A stretch of 5,862 bases of DNA from assembly GCA_022510885.1 (NCBI GenBank), contig JAFLSP010000032.1:9333-15194 (forward strand), given 5' to 3'. The notes beneath the pieces are model-generated. The model was given only the letters and a program-made list of their open reading frames with translations. It ran no database searches and was not told the DNA's origin. The position numbers were made by a program, and so were the translations under genes. Origin of the DNA: Treponema sp. Its GTDB lineage: Bacteria > Spirochaetota > Spirochaetia > Treponematales > Treponemataceae. Below are positions 1 to 5,157 of this stretch, piece after piece. How positions within the stretch are numbered: the stretch's first letter is position 1; each line of letters begins with the position of its first letter.

Positions 1-696
1 TTTCTCGCGCTCAAACCGAAGAGCCACGCCGTCTACTTTGAGTCCAACGCCGATATGCTCCGCACGTACCCGCAGGACACGATGATTTTCTCGGAGGCGC
101 AGTCGGGCGCGGAGATGTTCATCATTCAGAGCGGACAGGTAAAAATCGGAAAGATTGTGGGCGGCAACGAAGTGACGTTCGCCATCCTCAAGAAAGGCGA
201 TATGTTCGGTGAGATGGCGCTGCTGGAGAACAAGCCCCGTTCGGCAAGCGCGATTGCCAATGAGGACTGCACGCTTATGGTAGTGAACAAGCACACGTTT
301 GAGCAGATGGTCACTACGCAGCCGCAGATGATTGCGCGTCTCACGACGACGCTTGCCGAACGCCTGTGGTCGATGTCCCGCCAGCTCATCAACGTGCGCA
401 TCGAAGACCCCATTCAGCGGATGCTCGATATGCTTGCCCTGCAGGTGGAGAAGGCGAAATTGCCGCCGCATTTTGAGCAGGAATATAAAACGGGTTTGAC
501 GGTGGAGGACGTTGCCGATATGTGCGGTCTTTCTGAAATGGAAAAAGCGCAGTATCTCTATACGTTCAAGCAGGATGCTCACATCAAGATAGATTATCAG
601 GACGGGACGGGCGGCAAAATCATTGTCAGCAACTGCGCGGAACTGCTGAAGCACGCGATGTTCGCGCGCAATAGGTTCTTCCGCGAGAACGCATAG
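1..696 (+). CDS. Crp/Fnr-like cyclic-nucleotide-binding regulator, 5'-truncated
   Basis: The frame is open from the first base, so the gene starts upstream and 231 residues are visible. The first ATG at 55 lies within the nucleotide-binding fold and is unlikely to be the start. A cyclic-nucleotide-binding domain covers roughly nt 55-300. Its phosphate-binding cassette (nt 205-243, FGEMALLENKPRSAS) keeps the Glu and the Arg-Ser pair that contact the cyclic phosphate in Crp/PKA-type domains, so ligand binding is plausible. A linking helix follows (AERLWSMSRQL, about nt 352-387). The C-terminal region (nt 493-640, from LTVEDVADMCGLS) aligns in outline with a Crp winged helix, but the recognition-helix segment lacks the usual SRxTVSR pattern. 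It may be a DNA-binding regulator or a nucleotide sensor that has lost DNA contact. The missing N-terminus could hold a second binding domain, as I recall for some treponemal homologues. The family call is solid; ligand and targets are not visible. Confidence 0.85.
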   Translation, partial: FLALKPKSHAVYFESNADMLRTYPQDTMIFSEAQSGAEMFIIQSGQVKIGKIVGGNEVTFAILKKGDMFGEMALLENKPRSASAIANEDCTLMVVNKHTFEQMVTTQPQMIARLTTTLAERLWSMSRQLINVRIEDPIQRMLDMLALQVEKAKLPPHFEQEYKTGLTVEDVADMCGLSEMEKAQYLYTFKQDAHIKIDYQDGTGGKIIVSNCAELLKHAMFARNRFFRENA

Positions 697-711
697 GCAT
701 CGCCGCACAAA

Positions 712-733
712 CGGCTCAACGCGCCGCTTTTTT
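712..733 (+). terminator. Weak candidate terminator after the Crp-like gene
   Basis: A 4-bp GC stem (CGGC at 712-715 with GCCG at 723-726, 7-nt loop) is followed after one base by six T (728-733). The A-rich bases before the stem can pair with the first T if one C is bulged. An alternative pairing of GCCG at 702-705 with CGGC at 712-715 would compete with it. The stem is short, so this may be a partial terminator or chance. If active it would separate the regulator from the exported-protein gene. Confidence 0.3.
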
Positions 734-750
734 CTGCCGACATTCAACTG

Positions 751-1326
751 ATGAGACGCTTTCTTTTTTCAGTTTTGGCGATAGGCATCGCGCTTCCCTT
801 TTTTGCCGCAGAACCGGGCGAATCCGCGAGACGCTCACAGGACGGTACGGCATCGCTCCCGAGCGGTCTTGGCGGCGTCATGCTGGGCATGAGCGTTGAC
901 GAGGTGAAAGAGGCGCTCAAAAAACACCACGAATTCGGCTATCGCGGCGACCGCGATGTTTCGCTCGCCCCGAGCGACGGGCAGACGCTGATAGAAACGG
1001 ACGCGCGCTTTGCGCCATTTTCCTATTTCGAGCGGTGTTGGTTTCAGTTCGCGGACGACAAGTTGTACATCATCACCATCAACTTGAACCCGGAAAAAGT
1101 TGACCATTACTCGGTTTTCAAAACGCTGTGCGAAAAATACGGCAATCCGAACCAGCTTTCTCCCCGTAAGTCGCAGTGGAGCGATGAACATGTGTTGATG
1201 AGCGTGGAGCGTCCGCTCGCGATTAAGTACATTGACGCGAAGGCATTTTACGAAAAGCAGGATGCCGCGAACGTGCAGAAAACCATTGGCGAGCAGAACC
1301 GCGATGCGTTCTTAGAAGGACTTTGA
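751..1326 (+). CDS. Exported protein of unknown function, possibly treponeme-specific
   Basis: A 191-residue protein with a clear Sec signal peptide: Arg-Arg at residues 2-3, a hydrophobic core (FLFSVLAIGIALPFFA, 4-19) and likely cleavage near A19-A20. The mature part begins with a polar linker and a GLGGVMLGMSVDEVKEAL segment (39-56). Its Gly-x-x-Leu-Gly-Met pattern recurs in small bacterial periplasmic proteins. A beta-rich stretch follows (FERCWFQFADDKLYIITINLNPEK, 93-116), then a helix ending in EKYGNP (128-133). It resembles, from memory, periplasmic proteins of unknown function in other treponemes. No catalytic motif is visible. The ATG at 751 is chosen because it gives a textbook signal peptide, but no Shine-Dalgarno is seen. 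The stop overlaps the next start as TGATG, so the two are probably translationally coupled. Periplasmic localisation is inferred. Confidence 0.8.
   Translation: MRRFLFSVLAIGIALPFFAAEPGESARRSQDGTASLPSGLGGVMLGMSVDEVKEALKKHHEFGYRGDRDVSLAPSDGQTLIETDARFAPFSYFERCWFQFADDKLYIITINLNPEKVDHYSVFKTLCEKYGNPNQLSPRKSQWSDEHVLMSVERPLAIKYIDAKAFYEKQDAANVQKTIGEQNRDAFLEGL
1314..1320 (+). promoter_or_regulatory. Shine-Dalgarno for the DUF192 lipoprotein gene
   Basis: AGAAGGA lies inside the end of the upstream gene, five bases before the ATG at 1326. It decides between that ATG and the TTG three bases earlier (1323), in favour of the ATG. Confidence 0.75.
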
Positions 1327-1766
1327 TGCGCCGGGCCTTACTCCTTGCGATAGGTTGTTTGTTCGCTTGTGCCGTTGCCTCCTGCAAGCCGCAGAAGTTA
1401 CCGGTGAGGCAGCTGTCCATTCGCACAGCAGATGGAAAAACGGTCGGCATTGCCGCAGAAATGGCAGTGACGGACGAGCAGCGGCAGCGCGGGTTCATGG
1501 AGCGCACGACGATTCCCGACGGCACGGGAATGCTTTTCGTCTTTGAGAACGACCAGATGTTGCGTTTTTGGATGAAAAACACGCCGCATCCGCTTTCCAT
1601 CGCCTACATCGACCGCAACGGCGTGATTCAGAATATGTTTGACATGACGCCGTTCAGCCTTGCGTCCGTCGTCAGCACCGTGAGCGTGCGGTACGCGCTT
1701 GAAGTGCCGCAAGGCTGGTTTGAGCGCGCGGGTATCCAAGTGGGCGATGTTCTGCTGTATCCTTAA
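1326..1766 (+). CDS. DUF192-family lipoprotein
   Basis: A 146-residue protein. Residues 1-20 form a lipoprotein signal peptide (Arg-Arg, hydrophobic core, lipobox VASC with C20 as the lipidated Cys), so it is probably membrane-anchored on the periplasmic side. The rest (about 30-146) matches the DUF192 family: RGFMERTTIPDGTGMLFVF (55-73), the hallmark FWMKNTPHPL (81-90), a YIDRNGVI strand, ALEVPQGWFERAGIQVGD near the end. Family members commonly have PLD at the position where this one has PLS. DUF192 is widespread but its biochemical role is not established, so none is assigned. The start overlaps the previous stop by one base (TGATG) and has a good Shine-Dalgarno, indicating an operon with the exported protein. 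The TAA stop overlaps the stop of the convergent TPR gene by four bases. Confidence 0.9.
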   Translation: MRRALLLAIGCLFACAVASCKPQKLPVRQLSIRTADGKTVGIAAEMAVTDEQRQRGFMERTTIPDGTGMLFVFENDQMLRFWMKNTPHPLSIAYIDRNGVIQNMFDMTPFSLASVVSTVSVRYALEVPQGWFERAGIQVGDVLLYP

Positions 1767-2911
1767 ACGTCTAGTTTTTCCAGTTCTGAACGCGCAATGG
1801 TGTCGTTCGGCGCGTACTCCAGGACAATCTGAAAATACCGTGCGGCGAGCGCGGGGTCGCCCTCTTTGAGCGCGAGGAAGCCAAGGTTCGAGATGATTTT
1901 GGTGTTCTCCGGGTCGCGCGCGAGCGCGGTCTCAAGGCATTTTTTCGCTTTCGCCGTGTCGCCGCGCTCCATCCAGCAGATGGCAAGCTCGTTGTAGGTG
2001 TCCGCTTGCGCCTCGCCGCCCTCGCACGTGAGCGATTTTTCGAATGCCTGCAAGGCGTCATCGTAACGCCCGAGTTTGCGCAGTCCCCAGCCGAGCATGA
2101 ACCATGCGTTCCACACGCCGGGATTTCTCTGCAAGAAGATGCGGATTTCTTCCAGTCCCTTTTCTTCCTCGCCGCGGTTAATGTAGTCGTAAGCCGCCTT
2201 GAAGTGCTCGTCCTCCATATTCATGGCGGCGATGTCGTTCAGCACTTCCTGCGCGCGGGTCTTTTTGTACACGCCGTTCTCGCCTAAATCGTCGTCGCTT
2301 GTGTCGCAGGTGAGCGCGAGGTAGGTCTCGAAGCAGCCTTTTGCCTCGGTGTAGTCGCGCTTTTTCATGTAGAAAAAACCGGCGTTGAAGAATGCGTCGG
2401 GTATCTCCGGTTCTGCCTGCATCGCCTCCTTGTAGTGCAGGAGCGCGCTGTCATCGTAGGCATCAGCGTCCTCGGTCAGCCCGTTCCGGCGGTAGGAATC
2501 GGCGCGTTGGTCAAAGAACAGTGCCATGTTCAGCACGATTGCCATGTCGTCGGGGTCAAAGCCGTGGAGCGCGCAGAAGATTTCTTCGGCAAGGTCAAAG
2601 TCCTCGTTTTTCGCTTTCAGCACTGCCGCCTCGCACAATTCCTTTTTGATGTCGGGGCGCGCTGCCTTGAGCACCGAGCGGTAATACTGCATGTGCGGAT
2701 GTTTCGCGTCATACGCCATAACCGTCAGCAGTCCCGAAAGAATCTGCTCCGGCGCAAGCGTGGAAAAATCGGGCGTTCCTGCTGGGTCGCCATCCCTTCG
2801 TTGTACGGGTAAAGGGATGGTCGGGTCGATGTGCATAGCGCAACCGGTCAGAGAAAATCCTTCGGGCAACGCGATAAAATAAACCGACTCAAGCGGGTTC
2901 GTTGGTTTCAT
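1763..2911 (-). CDS. Tetratricopeptide-repeat (TPR) protein
   Basis: A 382-residue protein with no signal peptide or membrane segment, so probably cytoplasmic. After a non-repeat N-terminus (1-85, including HIDPTIPLPVQRRDG) it is helical with TPR-like units at about 89-120, 170-203, 266-299, 303-336 and 337-370. The last three are the clearest, with W/Y-x-x-x-x-L-G/A-x-x-x-x and A-x-x-x-F/Y signatures such as AWFMLGWGLRKLGRYDDALQ. TPRs form protein-interaction superhelices, so a scaffold role is likely, but the partner cannot be read from sequence. It starts 21 bases after the PilZ gene stop and is probably co-transcribed with it, which suggests but does not prove a functional link. No Shine-Dalgarno precedes the ATG (CCGCTG-ATG); translation may rely on coupling. 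The PilZ TGA is in the same frame, and no other stop lies between them. Confidence 0.85.
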   Translation of the reverse strand: MKPTNPLESVYFIALPEGFSLTGCAMHIDPTIPLPVQRRDGDPAGTPDFSTLAPEQILSGLLTVMAYDAKHPHMQYYRSVLKAARPDIKKELCEAAVLKAKNEDFDLAEEIFCALHGFDPDDMAIVLNMALFFDQRADSYRRNGLTEDADAYDDSALLHYKEAMQAEPEIPDAFFNAGFFYMKKRDYTEAKGCFETYLALTCDTSDDDLGENGVYKKTRAQEVLNDIAAMNMEDEHFKAAYDYINRGEEEKGLEEIRIFLQRNPGVWNAWFMLGWGLRKLGRYDDALQAFEKSLTCEGGEAQADTYNELAICWMERGDTAKAKKCLETALARDPENTKIISNLGFLALKEGDPALAARYFQIVLEYAPNDTIARSELEKLDV

Positions 2912-2932
2912 CAGCGGCAGAATGCGGACTGG

Positions 2933-3832
2933 TCACTCATTTGTTGTAGGAGACGAAGTTTGCTGTGTTGCCTCTGCCGTTTTCTGCCGCTGCTCGCGCT
3001 GCTGCGCCAGCTGGTCGGCTGCGGACAGTTTTGGCTTGCGCTGCTGCGTCAGGAATGCGTTGATTTGCAGCTTGTACTGCAACGGCACCTGCTTCTCGTC
3101 AAACTGAATGTTCACCAGCGCGATGTCCTTGCGCCCCTCAACCAGATTGGATGCGGCAATCGTTCCTTTCAGCTGGAAGTGGTCGGCCGGGTCTTCAAAG
3201 TCGAGCTGGATGACCGCGTCTTTGCCGTCAAGGAACTGTGCCAGTCCTTGCAGCACGAATTGCGCACCGGAAAACGAGAGCGCGCGCACGATGCAGTGGC
3301 GCGGCACGTTGGCGATGGACACGACTGTCTCTTCGCGCACCAAACCGAGTTTGCGTTTGTTCTCCTCGTTGATGACAATCGTCTCGTCGCGCCGCGTCGC
3401 CGCATTTTGCAGTGCCTCAAGCAGCAGACCCATCGACTCAATGAAATCGTCCGGCGGACGCTGCGTAAAATCGAGCGTCACAATTGCCAAATCCTGCGAA
3501 TTCGCATAGGGAACAATCGAGCCGACCTTTGCGGTTAAAAACAAGCAGATTTCCTGATTATCCCGGTCCTGAAAACACAGGCGCAGTTGGCAGGGAGCCG
3601 CAGGTTTCTGCGAGAGCATCTGGTATGCGCCGCCCTTCGTGCCCACCAAGATGCGTGCCATTTGGAACGACGCGGAGTTGATGATGCACGGCCACTGCGA
3701 GCCGTTGCTCTTGACGTACACCTCGCGCGGGTCAAGATGGATAAGGTTGATAATGTCCTTTGAAAACGTAATTTCTGTGTCGCGGAACTGGTCGTAATAC
3801 CGCGTGAGCTGCTGGCTAGTCGTAAGTCCCAT
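2933..3832 (-). CDS. PilZ-domain protein, probable c-di-GMP effector
   Basis: A 299-residue protein starting at the ATG at 3832. The frame is open back to an ATG at 3964, but that 44-residue extension would run through the promoter and the end of the upstream lipoprotein gene, so it is rejected. The sequence MGLTTSQQLTRYYDQF is, from memory, the typical start of treponemal PilZ proteins. The N-terminal half (about 15-125) looks like a YcgR-type beta-rich domain. The C-terminal half (about 155-262) is the PilZ region, with the SFSGAQFVL turn (186-194) where the family has (D/N)xSxxG. Here the acidic/Asn position is A184 (RALSFSG), and no clean RxxxR is found before it. PilZ proteins bind cyclic di-GMP and adjust motility and virulence, but binding here is uncertain. 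A Gln-rich tail (263-299) is probably disordered. It heads a two-gene unit with the TPR gene. Confidence 0.85.
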   Translation of the reverse strand: MGLTTSQQLTRYYDQFRDTEITFSKDIINLIHLDPREVYVKSNGSQWPCIINSASFQMARILVGTKGGAYQMLSQKPAAPCQLRLCFQDRDNQEICLFLTAKVGSIVPYANSQDLAIVTLDFTQRPPDDFIESMGLLLEALQNAATRRDETIVINEENKRKLGLVREETVVSIANVPRHCIVRALSFSGAQFVLQGLAQFLDGKDAVIQLDFEDPADHFQLKGTIAASNLVEGRKDIALVNIQFDEKQVPLQYKLQINAFLTQQRKPKLSAADQLAQQREQRQKTAEATQQTSSPTTNE

Positions 3833-3841
3833 AATGAGATA

Positions 3842-3870
3842 ATTATATAAAATTGCGTGCCTGTCGTCAA
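3842..3870 (-). promoter_or_regulatory. Near-consensus sigma-70-type promoter of the PilZ gene
   Basis: Read on the minus strand, TTGACG (3870-3865, 5/6 to consensus) is separated by exactly 17 bases from TATAAT (3847-3842, 6/6). The region is A/T-rich amid GC-rich coding sequence. Transcription should start about seven bases past the -10 element, near 3836-3834, only a few bases before the ATG at 3832. The transcript would be leaderless or nearly so, which fits the absence of a Shine-Dalgarno. The promoter lies in the 64-base gap after the lipoprotein gene. Confidence 0.8.
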
Positions 3871-3896
3871 TGAAAAAATCATGCGCAGCGCACAGG

Positions 3897-4763
3897 TCAT
3901 TGCGAAAGCCGTCGCTCGTCCTGCGCAAATCCGAACGAAACGCCCACCGTTCGTCCGCCGCCACGCACGAGGACGCTCTGTCCGTTCAGCACTAAGTCCG
4001 AGGAATGCCCGCCGTCAAGTTGTATCGCATGTTCTGCGCCGAGCGCGAGGAAAATATCCGCGCACTGTTGGTACGAAAGCCCCGCGTTCCGTTCCACCAC
4101 GAGCAGGAAAAGCGTCCGCCCGTCCGCGCTGATGCCTGCCGCCGTCCGTGCGTTGTAGGACGTGTGCGCGAACGCTTGCTTCGCTCCGTCGCGCACGACT
4201 GCCCAGAATCCCCCGAAGGCATACGCTGCTCCCGCGCATTGTGTTTCGTCCTGCCCGACCACGATTCGCGCGCGCAAGCCGTCCGTCATCTGTTCAAAGA
4301 CGAGCGCGTCGTACTTTTGTACGGGCGCGGAAAGCGTCGCTCCGTCTGCTCCATGCACGCCTACCGTGTGTTTTAGGAGGAATCTGCCCTTGAACGGCGT
4401 TGCGTTCACCGCTATCTGCGCTCCCGTTTCCCGCGCGAATGCGCGCGTGCTTTTCCCCGCAAACGCGCCCGCCGTGTGCGGATACGAGACGACCCGCAGG
4501 CCTGGTGCGGTCAGGTCGATTCTGATGCAGTGGTAGCGCAGGGGAATCGTGCCGTCGTCGAACACGGCATAGTCCGCGTAAGCGGTTACGGGCTGCCACT
4601 CGAACGCGGCGGGAATATAATCCGCCCGTTCAAGCGGCGCAGGCGCGGATGCGCAGGAGAAAAGGAGTGCCGCGCAGGAAATGTATGCGAGCGCGCGGGC
4701 AAAACAAAGCCCCCGCCGCAGGGCAGGGGCTTTTTCGCGCCTAGTACGAAGAGCGACCGTCAT
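3897..4763 (-). CDS. Phosphodiester glycosidase family (NAGPA-like) lipoprotein
   Basis: 288 residues if it starts at the ATG at 4763. The body (about 75-280) matches the phosphodiester glycosidase (NAGPA-like) family: IAVNATPF (117-124, usually N-x-x-F/Y-F), [19 protein letters not shown] (206-224) and [16 protein letters not shown] (246-261), the family hallmark around LDGGxSS. The mammalian member uncovers mannose-6-phosphate; bacterial members probably act on sugar phosphodiesters of envelope polymers, but the substrate is unknown here. The segment ending LLFSC (C37) is a good lipobox. The start is uncertain. The ATG at 4763 lies inside the end of rpsU (23-base overlap), has no good Shine-Dalgarno and would translate the rpsU terminator as [11 protein letters not shown]. 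The other in-frame choices are a CTG at 4721 and an ATT at 4682. A CTG start would give a compact [23 protein letters not shown] lipoprotein signal. No promoter is seen after the terminator, so expression probably depends on readthrough from rpsU. Confidence 0.8.
   Translation of the reverse strand: MTVALRTRREKAPALRRGLCFARALAYISCAALLFSCASAPAPLERADYIPAAFEWQPVTAYADYAVFDDGTIPLRYHCIRIDLTAPGLRVVSYPHTAGAFAGKSTRAFARETGAQIAVNATPFKGRFLLKHTVGVHGADGATLSAPVQKYDALVFEQMTDGLRARIVVGQDETQCAGAAYAFGGFWAVVRDGAKQAFAHTSYNARTAAGISADGRTLFLLVVERNAGLSYQQCADIFLALGAEHAIQLDGGHSSDLVLNGQSVLVRGGGRTVGVSFGFAQDERRLSQ
4701..4733 (-). terminator. Strong intrinsic terminator after rpsU
   Basis: Bases 4706-4717 and 4722-4733 form a 12-bp stem with one G-T wobble and a 4-base loop (4718-4721). 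On the minus strand the stem's own TTT is followed by G and then TTTT (4704-4701). It begins eight bases after the rpsU stop. On the plus strand the stem is followed by T as well (4731-4735), so it could act in both directions, although no plus-strand gene reaches it. It lies inside the 5' reading frame of the downstream lipoprotein gene. Confidence 0.85.
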
Positions 4764-4953
4764 GTGCTTTGCGGTTCTTCTTCATCAACTTGCGCTGCAA
4801 GGTCTTGTTCTTGCGGTTCAGGATGGTGGAAGGCTTCTCGTAGTATTCGCGCTTCTTGTACTCGCGGATGATGCCCTCTTTCTCGACCATGCGCTTGAAA
4901 CGCTTGATGGCTTTCTCAAGGTTCTCGTTCTCGTCAACGATAATGCTTGCCAT
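4741..4953 (-). CDS. rpsU: 30S ribosomal protein S21
   Basis: A 70-residue, very basic protein that is recognisably S21: [19 protein letters not shown] at the start, the KREYYEKPS block (37-45), then a Lys/Arg-rich tail ([16 protein letters not shown]). S21 sits on the platform of the small ribosomal subunit near the 3' end of 16S rRNA and helps initiation. The length is normal. The ATG at 4953 is chosen over the in-frame GTG at 4962 because the AGGAGGT Shine-Dalgarno (4967-4961) is eight bases before the ATG and directly abuts the GTG. The gene has its own likely promoter at 4995-5023 and a strong terminator after its stop. The 3' end overlaps the putative ATG of the downstream lipoprotein gene in another frame. 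Confidence 0.97.
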   Translation of the reverse strand: MASIIVDENENLEKAIKRFKRMVEKEGIIREYKKREYYEKPSTILNRKNKTLQRKLMKKNRKAHDGRSSY

Positions 4954-4960
4954 GATGTTC

Positions 4961-4967
4961 ACCTCCT
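4961..4967 (-). promoter_or_regulatory. rpsU: Perfect Shine-Dalgarno of rpsU
   Basis: AGGAGGT on the minus strand, the anti-16S consensus, eight bases before the ATG at 4953. It fixes the rpsU start. It is the strongest ribosome-binding site in the window; the other minus-strand genes show none. Confidence 0.9.
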
Positions 4968-4994
4968 CGCCCCGGCAGTTCCGTCAGTGCGCCT

Positions 4995-5023
4995 AGTATG
5001 ACAGAAACGGACGATTTGTGCAA
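4995..5023 (-). promoter_or_regulatory. Probable rpsU promoter with extended -10
   Basis: On the minus strand, TTGCAC (5023-5018) and CATACT (5000-4995, 4/6) are 17 bases apart, and TG precedes the -10 by one base (TGTCATACT), an extended -10 signature. The start would fall near 4988, leaving a leader of about 35 bases before the rpsU ATG. The -35 is poor, so the call rests on spacing, the TG and position. Confidence 0.5.
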
Positions 5024-5049
5024 GGGCGGGTGGTATGAAAACGGGGACG

Positions 5050-5098
5050 AGACATACATGAAAAAAAAATCGCAGAAAATGCGAAAAATGGTATGTCT
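5050..5098. repeat. Nested inverted repeat between rpsU and the Rpn-type gene
   Basis: The outer arms are AGACATAC (5050-5057) and GTATGTCT (5091-5098), a perfect 8-bp pair. Inside them, TCGCA (5070-5074) and TGCGA (5080-5084) form a 5-bp hairpin with loop GAAAA. Between the left arm and the inner hairpin lie nine A (5061-5069). Read on the minus strand, the inner hairpin followed by nine T resembles a small intrinsic terminator, facing rpsU. It could stop antisense transcription from the Rpn side, be an operator, or be a remnant of a mobile-element end. Confidence 0.6.
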
Positions 5099-5131
5099 GC
5101 GACTATACCTAGATGCAGGCAGTATCGCTCG

Positions 5132-5137
5132 CATAAT
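5132..5137 (+). promoter_or_regulatory. Candidate -10 element of the Rpn-type gene
   Basis: CATAAT (5/6 to TATAAT) lies 20 bases before the ATG at 5158. No convincing -35 is found at 16-18 bases upstream, so this is tentative. The Shine-Dalgarno AGGAA (5148-5152) follows it, five bases before the ATG. Confidence 0.3.
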
Positions 5138-5157
5138 TCATTTTAACAGGAAATGCC

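Noticed and set aside
1355..1546. A 63-codon plus-strand frame inside the DUF192 gene
   Set aside because: Low-complexity Arg/His composition in an alternative frame of a clear family member.
2933..2935. Selenocysteine at the TGA between the PilZ and TPR genes
   Set aside because: No stable hairpin of bacterial SECIS type follows the TGA, and neither family is known to me to contain selenocysteine.
2831..3538. A 235-codon open frame on the plus strand
   Set aside because: It is antisense to the PilZ and TPR genes, is rich in Arg, Leu and Cys with no recognisable domain, and has no ribosome-binding site; it is a shadow of GC-rich coding sequence.
3871..3896. Possible minus-strand terminator after the lipoprotein gene (GTGC/GCAT hairpin then T6)
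   Set aside because: The stem is only about four pairs including a wobble; the T-run is present but the hairpin is too weak to call.
3833..3964. N-terminal extension of the PilZ protein to an ATG at 3964
   Set aside because: It would overlap the lipoprotein gene and translate through the strong promoter, and the conserved-looking start MGLTTSQQ begins at 3832.
4962..4962. GTG at 4960-4962 as the rpsU start (adding MNI)
   Set aside because: The GTG abuts the Shine-Dalgarno with no spacing; the ATG at 4953 has ideal spacing and matches the usual S21 N-terminus.
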